Shown here one piece after another: positions 28,608-36,723 of a stretch of DNA of 64,000 nt. Each line of letters opens with the position of its first letter. Within the stretch, counting starts at the first letter, position 1. Made by a program: the position numbers and the translations under genes. Below the pieces are notes generated by a model, which searched no databases, was not told the origin of the DNA, and saw only the letters and a program-made list of their open reading frames with translations. Source of the stretch: DASPSM01 sp036008465 (GTDB taxonomy: Bacteria; Planctomycetota; Planctomycetia; Planctomycetales; Planctomycetaceae); contig DASYNP010000015.1 in the NCBI GenBank assembly GCA_036008465.1, forward strand, positions 7,004 through 71,003, in the 5' to 3' direction.

Positions 28608-30626
28608 GTGTCGAGTCAGCTGTTCAGACGTTTGCGTTCGCGGCGCATCGAACGACGCGCCGTCGCTTCGGCGTTTGTCGCAGTCGAGCTCCTCGAAGAT
28701 CTCCAGTTCCTGTCGGCTGCTTCCCCGCTCAACGCGGTGGCGGCACCGCTGGTAACGGTCGTCTCTGCCGCGGCGGCGACACCATCGGCGAGCCAGGCGA
28801 CGCCCCTCGTCACGAACGTCTCCCCCATCGGACACACCCCCGGGCAGATTGCACAGGCTTACGGCTTCAACCAGGTCTCGTTCGGCAACGGGGCAATTCA
28901 GGGGAACGGCGCCGGGCAGACCATCGCGATCGTCGACGCCTCTTACGACCCGAACATCGCCAGCGACCTGCAAAAATTCGACGCGCAATTCGGCCTGTCC
29001 GCTCCGCCGAGTTTTTCACAATTCGTCGAGCAAGGGGCGACGACCAACTCAGGCTGGGCTCTCGAAACGGCACTCGACGTCGAGTGGGCGCACGCGATGG
29101 CCCCCGGCGCCAACATCGACCTGATCGAAGCGAACAACAGCTCTCTCGGCAGCCTGATGTCGGCCGTCAACTATGCCCGCAACCTGGCGAATGTTTCAGT
29201 CGTTTCCATGAGCTGGGGCGCGGGCGAGTTTGCCTCCGAGACGCAGTACGACAGTCTGTTCACAACGCCGGCCGGTCACATCGGCATCACGTTCGTCGCG
29301 TCTTCGGGCGACGGCGGCGCGGGAACGACCTGGCCTTCCGTTTCGCCGAATGTGCTGGCGGTCGGCGGCACGTCACTCTCGACAAACTCGAGTGGCTCCT
29401 TCGTCGGCGAGACAGCCTGGAGCGGCAGCGGTGGCGGCATCAGCACATTCGAGACTGAGCCGAGCTATCAAACATCGGTTCAAACCACGGGCCAGCGGAC
29501 GACTCCCGACGTCGCTTACAACGCCGATCCCAACAGCGGCTTCGCCGTTTATGACTCGGTTCCCTATGCCGGACAAAACGGCTGGTTCGAGGTCGGCGGA
29601 ACCAGCGCAGGCGCGCCGCAATGGGCGGCCCTGATTGCGATCGCTGACCAAGGACGCGCGCTCTCCGGCCAGGGCACGCTCTCGAACGCCCAGTCGACGC
29701 TCTACACCCTGCCCGCCAGCGATTTCCACGATATTGCGTCCGGCTCCAACGGCTATGCCGCAGCGAGCGGGTACGACCTGGTGACGGGGCGCGGCTCGCC
29801 GGTTGCCAACTCGATTGTGCAGGCCCTGAGCGGCAACACGAGCTCGACGCAAGAGACAGCTGCCGTGACGACGGTCACGTCAACTCCCTCCAACCCGCAC
29901 ACGACGAACTCCAATCCCGGTGCGCCCGGCAATCCCCGCACGCCGGGCACACCTGGCAATCCCGGCACGCCCTCGGCTCCCACCAAGACAGGGGACAGTC
30001 GCGGCGTGCTCAGCGCGGCCCTGCTCATGCAGCCCGATGTTTCGCTATTAGTAGCAAGCACCGGGGGCTTCCAGGTCCAGCCAGTTCCGCCGACCTCAGC
30101 GACTTATGTTCCGCAAATTTCGGATCGTCTCGCGCCGCTAACGACTCCGTTCGCTAGCTCCACCGCACTGTCGGCAATCAAAAGCATGCCTGGCATCGCT
30201 TCGGTGGCCGTTCCGTCGCTTCCCACTTCTTCATTAGCCACCGACTGGGGCGGATCGCGCGTCGGGTCACCCAGCAGGCTGCCAGAGTTGACTGTCGGCT
30301 TGTCCCAGTTCGCATTTGCGGAAGTCTCTGGAGAAGAGGTCGTCGCACAGGCAATCGGCACGCGCGCCAGCGAAGACATGGCTCGAGCGGTCGGCTCGTT
30401 GTCACCCGGCTTCGTCGAAAACGGAATGAGCGACGCCGTCTCGCACAGTGCGATCGACGCGCTTTTTACGACGAGTGGATGGCTCACTCAGGCGACAAGC
30501 GCGGTCGAATCGTCGACGCCCTCCGACCTGGGCAAGACCGCGCTGGCCGGCGTCGCCGGTTCGGCGGGACTCTTCGGCTTGATCGCCGCGATCCGCAGCA
30601 GGCGTCGCCGCGCCGCAGCGCGGTAA
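28608..30626 (+). CDS. S53 (sedolisin) endopeptidase with planctomycete leader and C-terminal membrane anchor
   Basis: 672 residues; a GTG start at 28608 with GGAGG five bases upstream. The N-terminus RRLRSRRIERR...VELLEDLQFLSAASPL resembles the RR...LE.R.LLSA leader of planctomycete surface proteins. The sedolisin catalytic set is present: Glu153 and Asp157 in ETALDVEWAH, oxyanion Asp235 in SSGDGG, and nucleophile Ser333 in GGTSAGAP. Calcium-site residues occur near the end of the domain (DFHDIASGSNGYAAASGYDLVTGRGSP). A Pro/Gly-rich linker (GAPGNPRTPGTPGNPGTPS) leads to a poorly structured region. The end is a hydrophobic stretch plus Arg cluster (GSAGLFGLIAAIRSRRRR). There is no large activation prodomain. 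It follows the rhombosortase-like gene on the same strand. Confidence 0.92.
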   Translation: MSSQLFRRLRSRRIERRAVASAFVAVELLEDLQFLSAASPLNAVAAPLVTVVSAAAATPSASQATPLVTNVSPIGHTPGQIAQAYGFNQVSFGNGAIQGNGAGQTIAIVDASYDPNIASDLQKFDAQFGLSAPPSFSQFVEQGATTNSGWALETALDVEWAHAMAPGANIDLIEANNSSLGSLMSAVNYARNLANVSVVSMSWGAGEFASETQYDSLFTTPAGHIGITFVASSGDGGAGTTWPSVSPNVLAVGGTSLSTNSSGSFVGETAWSGSGGGISTFETEPSYQTSVQTTGQRTTPDVAYNADPNSGFAVYDSVPYAGQNGWFEVGGTSAGAPQWAALIAIADQGRALSGQGTLSNAQSTLYTLPASDFHDIASGSNGYAAASGYDLVTGRGSPVANSIVQALSGNTSSTQETAAVTTVTSTPSNPHTTNSNPGAPGNPRTPGTPGNPGTPSAPTKTGDSRGVLSAALLMQPDVSLLVASTGGFQVQPVPPTSATYVPQISDRLAPLTTPFASSTALSAIKSMPGIASVAVPSLPTSSLATDWGGSRVGSPSRLPELTVGLSQFAFAEVSGEEVVAQAIGTRASEDMARAVGSLSPGFVENGMSDAVSHSAIDALFTTSGWLTQATSAVESSTPSDLGKTALAGVAGSAGLFGLIAAIRSRRRRAAAR

Positions 30627-30947
30627 GCGAGTCGAGCCACCACTTCGAGCGATCTCACTTCGTCGATGCCTTCTGCGATTGATTGCCCTGGGCACTGCCG
30701 CGCGGCCCGCGCGGAATTCTGACGTTGCTCTATGTGTGTAGACGCCTCGCCCGAAGGCGCGCCTGCCGCCCTCGCAGCCGTTTCACAGCGCGGGTCCGCC
30801 AGCTGCGGGCAGCGCGACGCTTCATCGCAATTGCATACACGATCAGACTTTGCGCCACGCTTGAACCAGCGAGCCCTCCGCCGCGTTTTAGATCTGATGG
30901 TATCCGCGGCACTGACGCCGCAATGTCACTTGGTGGGAGGACCGCGT
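30627..30947. other. 320-bp intergenic region before the SPFH gene
   Basis: No gene-like ORF. GGGAGG at 30935-30940 is the ribosome-binding site for the SPFH start. No terminator hairpin with a T-run was recognised after the sedolisin gene, so read-through is possible. Confidence 0.4.
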
Positions 30948-32894
30948 ATGAACTTCTCTCTTGCTTTCTGGCTCGTCGTTGGATCGCTGTTCGGCGCTCC
31001 GGCTCTCGCGATCTTGTTCGCATTTTTTGCGGTCCGCCACATTCCTAACAACTGCGTCGGCGTCATCGAAAAGCTGTGGTCGGGCAGCGGCTCACTCGAC
31101 GAGGGTCAACTCATCGCCACCGACGGCAGAGCCGGATATCAGGCCGAGATCTTGCGCGGTGGCGTGCACGTCGGTTATTGGCGCTGGCAGTATCGTGTTC
31201 ACAAGCTTCCGCTCGTCACGATCAAACAGGGCTGCCTGGGCTATGTTTTCGCGCGCGACGGTCTGCCGCTTGATTCGGGCCAGACGCTCGGACGGGTCGT
31301 CGACTGCAATAACTTTCAGGACGCGGAGAAATTCCTCCAGGCGGGCGGCCAGAAAGGACGCCAGCGGCTGATCCTGAGGGAGGGCGTTTACGCCATTAAC
31401 CTGGCTCAGTTCTACGTGCTGACTCAGGACGGCGTCTATCACGTCGGACACGACCGCAGCACGCTCGAAGGCTGGCAGAGCGCGCTCAAAGAAATCGGCG
31501 GTTTTTATCCCGTCGTGATCGGCGCTCAGCAAGACAATATCGGCATCGTCACCTGCCACGACGGCCCGTCGTTGGCGGCCGGCGAGATCATCGCGCCGCC
31601 GGTCGGCCTGAGCAAAGACGATCCCAATTTCCACAATAATTATCAGGACTTGGAAGCCTTCCTGCGGGGCGGCGGCCGGCGCGGGCGGCAATATGCGCCG
31701 CTCACCGACGGCACCTACTTCATCAACCGCTGGTTCGCCACGGTTGAACTGATCGATAAGAAAATCGTCCCGATCGGTTTCGTCGGCGTCGTAGTCTCTT
31801 ACTACGGGCTGGCGGGGCTCGATCTCTCAGGGATCGATTTCCGCCACGGCGAGCGAGTGCAGGAGGGCGAGCGCGGCGTTTGGGCCAAGCCGCTCGGCCC
31901 GGGCAAGTATCCGTTCAACACCTACGCGGGGTCGGTCGTGCTGGTGCCGACGACAAACTTTGTCCTGCACTGGATCACCGGCAAGTCGGAAGGACACCGC
32001 TACGATGAGAGCCTGCGCTCGATCGACCTCGTCACGAAAGACGCCTACGAGCCGACGCTCCCGTTGAGCGTCGTCGTGCACATCGACTACGAAAAAGCGC
32101 CGAGCGTGATTCAGCGCTTCGGCGACGTGAAGCAGCTCATCACGCAGACGCTCGATCCGATGCTGTCGGCCTATTTCCGCGACGTGGCCCATCGCCGGTC
32201 GATGCTCGAATTGATCCACGAACGCGACCTGATCCAAAAGGAGGCCCGCGAAGAGTTGAAACGGAAATTCTTGGCCTTCGATATCGAGTGCGTCGACGTC
32301 CTGATCGGCAAGCCCGAGACGGCCTCGGCCGACGGCAAGATCGAAACTCTGCTCGATCAGCTCCGCCAACGGCAGCTGGCCACCGAGCAGATTGAGACCT
32401 TCGCCCGACAACAACAGGCGGCCGCCAAGCGGCAGGAGCTGAACGACGCCCAGGCAAAGGCCGACATGCAAGTCGAGCTGTCGCAGTCGAAAGTGCAGAT
32501 CGACGTCATCACCAACCAGGCGGAAGCCAATCTGTCGAAAACTAGAAAGGAGGCCGAGCAGACGATCATCCTGGCCGAAGCGGACTCCAGACGTCGTTCG
32601 CTCGAAGGACAAGGCGAAAGCGAACGAGTGCGCAGGATCGGCCAATCCGAGGCTCAGGTGCTGCTCAAGAAAGTCACCTCTTTCGGCGACCCGCGGCTCT
32701 ACGCGATGTCACTGGTCTCGGAGTTCCTTTCCAAGAGCCAGCAACCGATCGTCCCCCGACAGGTCTTTATGTCAGGCGACCAGGACGCCGGCCTCGTCGG
32801 AACGCTGTTGAAGCTCATAACGGCCGAGAAGATCGGCCAGCTCGACCTGGAACGAGCGGAAAAGTTGGTCAACGAAAGTGAGCCGACGGCGTGA
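30948..32894 (+). CDS. SPFH/flotillin-like protein with duplicated N-terminal domain
   Basis: 648 residues; the ATG at 30948 with GGGAGG 7 nt upstream is chosen over the frame open from 30732. A single N-terminal helix (AFWLVVGSLFGAPALAILFAFFAV) anchors it. Residues about 25-150 and 165-300 look like two copies of one module, sharing (G..L..GQ/E)...(F.(D/N).(E)(K/A)FL.(A/G)GG..GRQ....L.(E/D)G.Y.IN. An SPFH domain follows (VVHIDYEKAPSVIQRFGDVKQLI, about 360-480), then a long Ala/Glu/Gln coiled coil (QLATEQIETFARQQQAAAKRQ to AEADSRRRSLEGQ) and a C-terminal oligomerisation region. Flotillins form large membrane-associated rings or rafts. The repeats before the SPFH domain recall the architecture of major vault protein. 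No partner NfeD gene is adjacent. Confidence 0.88.
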   Translation: MNFSLAFWLVVGSLFGAPALAILFAFFAVRHIPNNCVGVIEKLWSGSGSLDEGQLIATDGRAGYQAEILRGGVHVGYWRWQYRVHKLPLVTIKQGCLGYVFARDGLPLDSGQTLGRVVDCNNFQDAEKFLQAGGQKGRQRLILREGVYAINLAQFYVLTQDGVYHVGHDRSTLEGWQSALKEIGGFYPVVIGAQQDNIGIVTCHDGPSLAAGEIIAPPVGLSKDDPNFHNNYQDLEAFLRGGGRRGRQYAPLTDGTYFINRWFATVELIDKKIVPIGFVGVVVSYYGLAGLDLSGIDFRHGERVQEGERGVWAKPLGPGKYPFNTYAGSVVLVPTTNFVLHWITGKSEGHRYDESLRSIDLVTKDAYEPTLPLSVVVHIDYEKAPSVIQRFGDVKQLITQTLDPMLSAYFRDVAHRRSMLELIHERDLIQKEAREELKRKFLAFDIECVDVLIGKPETASADGKIETLLDQLRQRQLATEQIETFARQQQAAAKRQELNDAQAKADMQVELSQSKVQIDVITNQAEANLSKTRKEAEQTIILAEADSRRRSLEGQGESERVRRIGQSEAQVLLKKVTSFGDPRLYAMSLVSEFLSKSQQPIVPRQVFMSGDQDAGLVGTLLKLITAEKIGQLDLERAEKLVNESEPTA

Positions 32895-32903
32895 ATGTGG
32901 TCT

Positions 32904-33033
32904 GGGTGCCACGGCTGAGACGTTTCGGCTCAGCCGTGCTCTTCACCAAAGGTTCTTACGCTTCTTCATTTCCGACGACCAGGATCGACGCGGAAGAGCA
33001 CGGCTGAACGGCAGCCGTTCAGCCGTGGCACCC
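32904..33033. repeat. Repeat C: composite palindrome with GGGTGCCACGGCTG arms
   Basis: The outer arms GGGTGCCACGGCTGA (32904) and TCAGCCGTGGCACCC (to 33033) are perfect inverted repeats. Each arm belongs to its own hairpin: CACGGCTGAG...CTCAGCCGTG on the left and CACGGCTGAACGG-CAG-CCGTTCAGCCGTG on the right. It lies between two converging genes and could terminate both. The arrangement resembles bacterial REP doublets (BIMEs). Confidence 0.85.
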
Positions 33034-33039
33034 AAGCGT

Positions 33040-36000
33040 TCATTTCGTAGAGAGCAGCAAAAATGCCAAGAGATCCCGCAGCTCGTCCGGCGTTTTGACG
33101 AGACCGGCGGGCATGGGGGATGTGTTCTGAGTCTTGCGTTGCTCGACGTCCGACGCGGCGAGTGTCCGCCGCGTCGCGTCGGGTAAGAGCAGGTCGATTT
33201 TTTGGGAGGTCTCGCTGAGCACCAGCCCTGAAAGAGTTTTGCCATCGCGCAGCACAAACGAAGTCGCGCGAAACACCGGGGAGACCGTGCGACTGGGAGT
33301 CAGCACCGATTCGACCAAATACGGAACCGTGAAACGGCTGGCCGCGCCGGCCAGGCTGGGCCCTCCGACGGCCGCCGACGTATTGTCGATCGCGTGACAC
33401 TTGGCACAACCGATTCCGTCGGCGCTAAACAGCTTTCGGCCACGCTCCGAGTTGCCGCGGCGGACCGCGTCCGGCCAGTCGACCGACAGGAACTCGGGCC
33501 CGACCGCCGCCGAGCCGGCCCCCGCCGACTTGAGCCGCTGGGCAAGGGCTCCGTTGCCGATTCTCTCCGGCAGCGTCGCGCTCACGGCACGCAGCGTTCG
33601 GTAGTGGACATACAGCGAGCAGTCACCCTCAACGTTGTTCACGCGAAACAAGAGGTCGTTGCTCCCTGGCTGTAGATCGAGGTAGACGACGTCCTGCAGC
33701 GGCAAGGCGGCGCGGACGCCGGCGAATGTCCACACCACCCGGCCATTGTGCCAAATCTTGAGCCCGTCATCCGAGCCCGGCAACAGCATCATCTGCTGGC
33801 GAACCGGACTCTCTACGCGGCAATAGAGATAAAACGACGCATCGGCACACGCCCCAGACAGCTTGATGAAATCGAAATTTCGGTCGTTCTTCATCGTCTG
33901 CCAGGCAAGCGTCTTCGACTGGGATCGGTACGTCGCGGAAAGATCGATGGGCCCCTCCTCCGGGGGATGCACCGCCGACAAGCCCCGCCCGTCGTCCCCG
34001 AACGGGCCAATCACCCAAGCGCGGCCGAGTTGCTTGAGCGGTGCGTTCACAAGTCGGCGGCGTTCGGTTTGTTTGCGAAGCACCCCGATCTCCGGCTCGC
34101 TGCGGGGATCATTGAGCAAAGACAAAAAGTGGGCCGCCTGCAGGCGGACGGCGTCGCTGGAATCGCTCAGACGATCGTGCAGCAAGGCAAAGAGCGTTTC
34201 CTGGTCGGCAGAGTGTGGCTGGGCGTTCCAATGCTCGGCGACCGTGAACAGTCCCAGGCGGCCGAGCTTGCGCAGGTCGACTGTTTCGTCGAGATATTTC
34301 ACCCGATAAATGTCCTCGGATTGCCAGGGCGCAAGCGGCAGCGAGGCGTTGATCGGTTCAGCGGCCGGCGGCAGCGTCAGCCGGAATCCGACAGCCAACA
34401 CTCCGGCCAGCCGCGTCGGCTTATCCGCCACCGTGCAGGCCGTTTTGAGGAAGCCGAGAGGCGCGCGTTCGGCAAGCACCAGCGCAGCGGCCTGCCGTAA
34501 GTAGGTGTCACGCGAGCGGGCGATTCGCGCGATTGGTTCGTAAGGGACGGACGGCGAGTCGAAGAAGGCGATCGTCGCCGCTAGCGCGACCTGCGGATCG
34601 GCGTCTGTCAGCCGCGCGGCGAAAGTCTGCGACGCTCGATCGTCTTTCGCAAAGAATTCGTGCAAGGCGCGGACGGCCTGAAAGCGCACTAAAGCGTCGG
34701 AATCTTCGGCAAGTCGGATGAGCTGATCTCGAACACCGTTCGAGCGACTCTCGGCGGCCAGCCAGATGAGGTTCGAACAGGCCAGATCATCGTGCCTGGC
34801 CGTCGTCAGTTGGTCGGCGGCCTGTTTGACGGCCTCGTCGCCGCGACGCAGCAACTCGAGATGGGCGCGGCGTCGAATCTCCCACACCGGGGAAGAAAGA
34901 TCCTGGTACAGGTTCGACGTGCTCCGCGCCGTGATCTCGAATTGCTCGACCGGCGGCGCTGATTCTGAACCGCGGAGGGACAGTCGCACAAGGTCGCTGG
35001 CGTAAATCGGCGAGCTGTCGTTGTGCGCCATGTAGGCGATCGCGACATAGATCGCGCCGTCCGGACCGACAGTCACGCCGACCGGGCGGGCCTGATTCTT
35101 TCCCACGAGCAGCGGAGACTCTTTGGCCTCAAAGCTTGCGCCGCGCGGTGAGATGGGATAGCGCATCACGGCGCGAACGCCCCAGCGCGCCACGAGTAAG
35201 TTGTGGCGAAGCCTCTCCGGCAACGCGGGACTGTCCAGATAAGCCTCGCCCACCGGAACGGCGCGGCCCATGCCGGTAAACATCGTTTCGAGCAAATCGG
35301 CCCGGTCAGGCGTGATATGCGGCATCCAACCGCGCGGCCAGCCGAAGTCGCTGTGCGGCGTGACATGAACCAAGCGCCCGGGAACGTAAGCGTGCGGCAA
35401 CGACTCGTGATCGTTGTCGTTGCTGAACAGATTCCAATCGCGATCAAAAACAAGCCCGCACGGGTTACGCAGGCCCCGCGCGATCACCCGCAACCCGCTG
35501 CCGTCCGGATGGATTCGCAAGATCGCCCCCTGCCCCGTGTAGGGCACGCCGGCCTTGTCTTGGGGAGTAAAGAACGTCCAATGTCCCCAATGATCGGGCC
35601 GGTCAAAATCTCCGTAGTGGACGAGCGTGTCTCCCATCGAAATGTAGAGATCGCCCTCCGGCCCCCAGGCGAGAGCATGAAAGCACTGGTGAACATGGTA
35701 GCGCGGCACACCCCAAAGCAGCCGTTTCGGTTGCAGCCCTTCGCGCTTCACAGCGCCGTCGGGGATCACGTAGAGCGCGGAGAGCGTGAGGACGTAAAGA
35801 TCGCGCCCGCGGATTTCGATGTCATAAACCCAGGAGTCGGGCGGAAACCGCAGCAGCTCTTTCCGGGGCGCGAACTGACCGTGCGCCGCGGGCTCATACA
35901 CAAAGAGCGCTTCCCGCCCGCCGACGAACAGTCGCCTTGCAGAATCGGCTCGCATCGAAAGAAACGACTCGGTCGGCGACGAATCGAGGCGTTGCAAATG

Positions 36001-36150
36001 CAGCTCTGGGTCGACGGCTGCGTAGTCCAAGTTTTCGGAGGAAGCGGAGACGAGCGCGGTTCTGGATAGAGCCAATGCGCCGATCATCGCTGCGGTGAGT
36101 AGGAAGCTATGCGAAGCGCCTCGGCCCGCCCAAATCGTGTGTCGTCGCAT
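33040..36150 (-). CDS. PVC-type sugar-dehydrogenase/HEAT/cytochrome c fusion protein
   Basis: About 1036 residues from the ATG at 36150, which begins a signal peptide. The N-terminal half is a six-bladed propeller of the PQQ-type glucose/sorbosone dehydrogenase superfamily (GQGAILRIHPDGSGLRVIARGLRNPCGLVFD, HVTPHSDFGWPRG, PVGVTVGPDGAIYVAI). A HEAT-like helical region covers the middle (WEIRRRAHLELLRRGD, LVRFQAVRALHEFF). A PA14/beta-sandwich-like stretch (GSDDGLKIWHNGRVVW) precedes the C-terminal cytochrome with the haem motif GCAKCHAID and the planctomycete haem-binding ending (FVLRDGKTLSGLV). This family is confined mostly to PVC bacteria and is thought to oxidise sugars at the periplasmic face. 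It follows the small 36164-36583 gene by 13 bp. Confidence 0.93.
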   Translation of the reverse strand: MRRHTIWAGRGASHSFLLTAAMIGALALSRTALVSASSENLDYAAVDPELHLQRLDSSPTESFLSMRADSARRLFVGGREALFVYEPAAHGQFAPRKELLRFPPDSWVYDIEIRGRDLYVLTLSALYVIPDGAVKREGLQPKRLLWGVPRYHVHQCFHALAWGPEGDLYISMGDTLVHYGDFDRPDHWGHWTFFTPQDKAGVPYTGQGAILRIHPDGSGLRVIARGLRNPCGLVFDRDWNLFSNDNDHESLPHAYVPGRLVHVTPHSDFGWPRGWMPHITPDRADLLETMFTGMGRAVPVGEAYLDSPALPERLRHNLLVARWGVRAVMRYPISPRGASFEAKESPLLVGKNQARPVGVTVGPDGAIYVAIAYMAHNDSSPIYASDLVRLSLRGSESAPPVEQFEITARSTSNLYQDLSSPVWEIRRRAHLELLRRGDEAVKQAADQLTTARHDDLACSNLIWLAAESRSNGVRDQLIRLAEDSDALVRFQAVRALHEFFAKDDRASQTFAARLTDADPQVALAATIAFFDSPSVPYEPIARIARSRDTYLRQAAALVLAERAPLGFLKTACTVADKPTRLAGVLAVGFRLTLPPAAEPINASLPLAPWQSEDIYRVKYLDETVDLRKLGRLGLFTVAEHWNAQPHSADQETLFALLHDRLSDSSDAVRLQAAHFLSLLNDPRSEPEIGVLRKQTERRRLVNAPLKQLGRAWVIGPFGDDGRGLSAVHPPEEGPIDLSATYRSQSKTLAWQTMKNDRNFDFIKLSGACADASFYLYCRVESPVRQQMMLLPGSDDGLKIWHNGRVVWTFAGVRAALPLQDVVYLDLQPGSNDLLFRVNNVEGDCSLYVHYRTLRAVSATLPERIGNGALAQRLKSAGAGSAAVGPEFLSVDWPDAVRRGNSERGRKLFSADGIGCAKCHAIDNTSAAVGGPSLAGAASRFTVPYLVESVLTPSRTVSPVFRATSFVLRDGKTLSGLVLSETSQKIDLLLPDATRRTLAASDVEQRKTQNTSPMPAGLVKTPDELRDLLAFLLLSTK

Positions 36151-36163
36151 CGGATGCAGATCC

Positions 36164-36583
36164 TCAGTCGATCTTAAATTCGCCGAGGATATCGGGAAGC
36201 TCGGAAAAAATCTCAATTTGCGCAAGAACCTCTTCGTCGCAGGTTCCGGATTTGATGTGACCAATTGGCCCATCGCTGAAGTCGTGGCTGATTTCCCAGT
36301 CGACTGCGTGGTCGCGTGAGAGTTGGCACAAAATGTCGATCATGTCTCGCGTCGTTCCGTTGGGCAGTTTCTCCTGCTCGGCGGCGGCAACATCGTCGGG
36401 ATGGGGCACAAAGTTCGGTTTGCTGAAGCCGAGCAAGTATCCGTCCTCGTCGCTCACAAAATGAACCGGCTCGCAACCGAGCCACGTCCTTCCCTGAATG
36501 GCATCTCGTGCGGCCAGCTGGATTGCGGCCTTCCCCGTCGAAGTCACCGGCCGCGTCGATCGATAGGAAACCGTGAAGCCCAT
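36164..36583 (-). CDS. Hypothetical protein, about 139 residues
   Basis: The ATG at 36583 gives MGFTVSYRSTRPVTSTGKAA. The protein is soluble and acidic, with no signal peptide, TM or motif I can name. It contains GRTWLGCEPVHFVSDEDGYL and ends near EIFSELPDILGEFKID. The pattern resembles small planctomycete proteins predicted to be immunity or regulatory factors, but this is only an impression. It lies 13 bp upstream of the dehydrogenase gene and should be cotranscribed with it. It is divergent from the sialidase-like gene, with a 140-bp promoter gap. Confidence 0.75.
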   Translation of the reverse strand: MGFTVSYRSTRPVTSTGKAAIQLAARDAIQGRTWLGCEPVHFVSDEDGYLLGFSKPNFVPHPDDVAAAEQEKLPNGTTRDMIDILCQLSRDHAVDWEISHDFSDGPIGHIKSGTCDEEVLAQIEIFSELPDILGEFKID

Positions 36584-36723
36584 TTTCTCTGGCGTCCGCG
36601 TGTTGAAGGAACGATGCAAGCGCGTTTCCGATTGTATTGACTGCGGGCCCCTGATTCGATCTTTGTGATCAGGGTCCGTAGGATAATGATCCGCGCAGTC
36701 CCGCGCAGGGAGACCCCTCCGTC

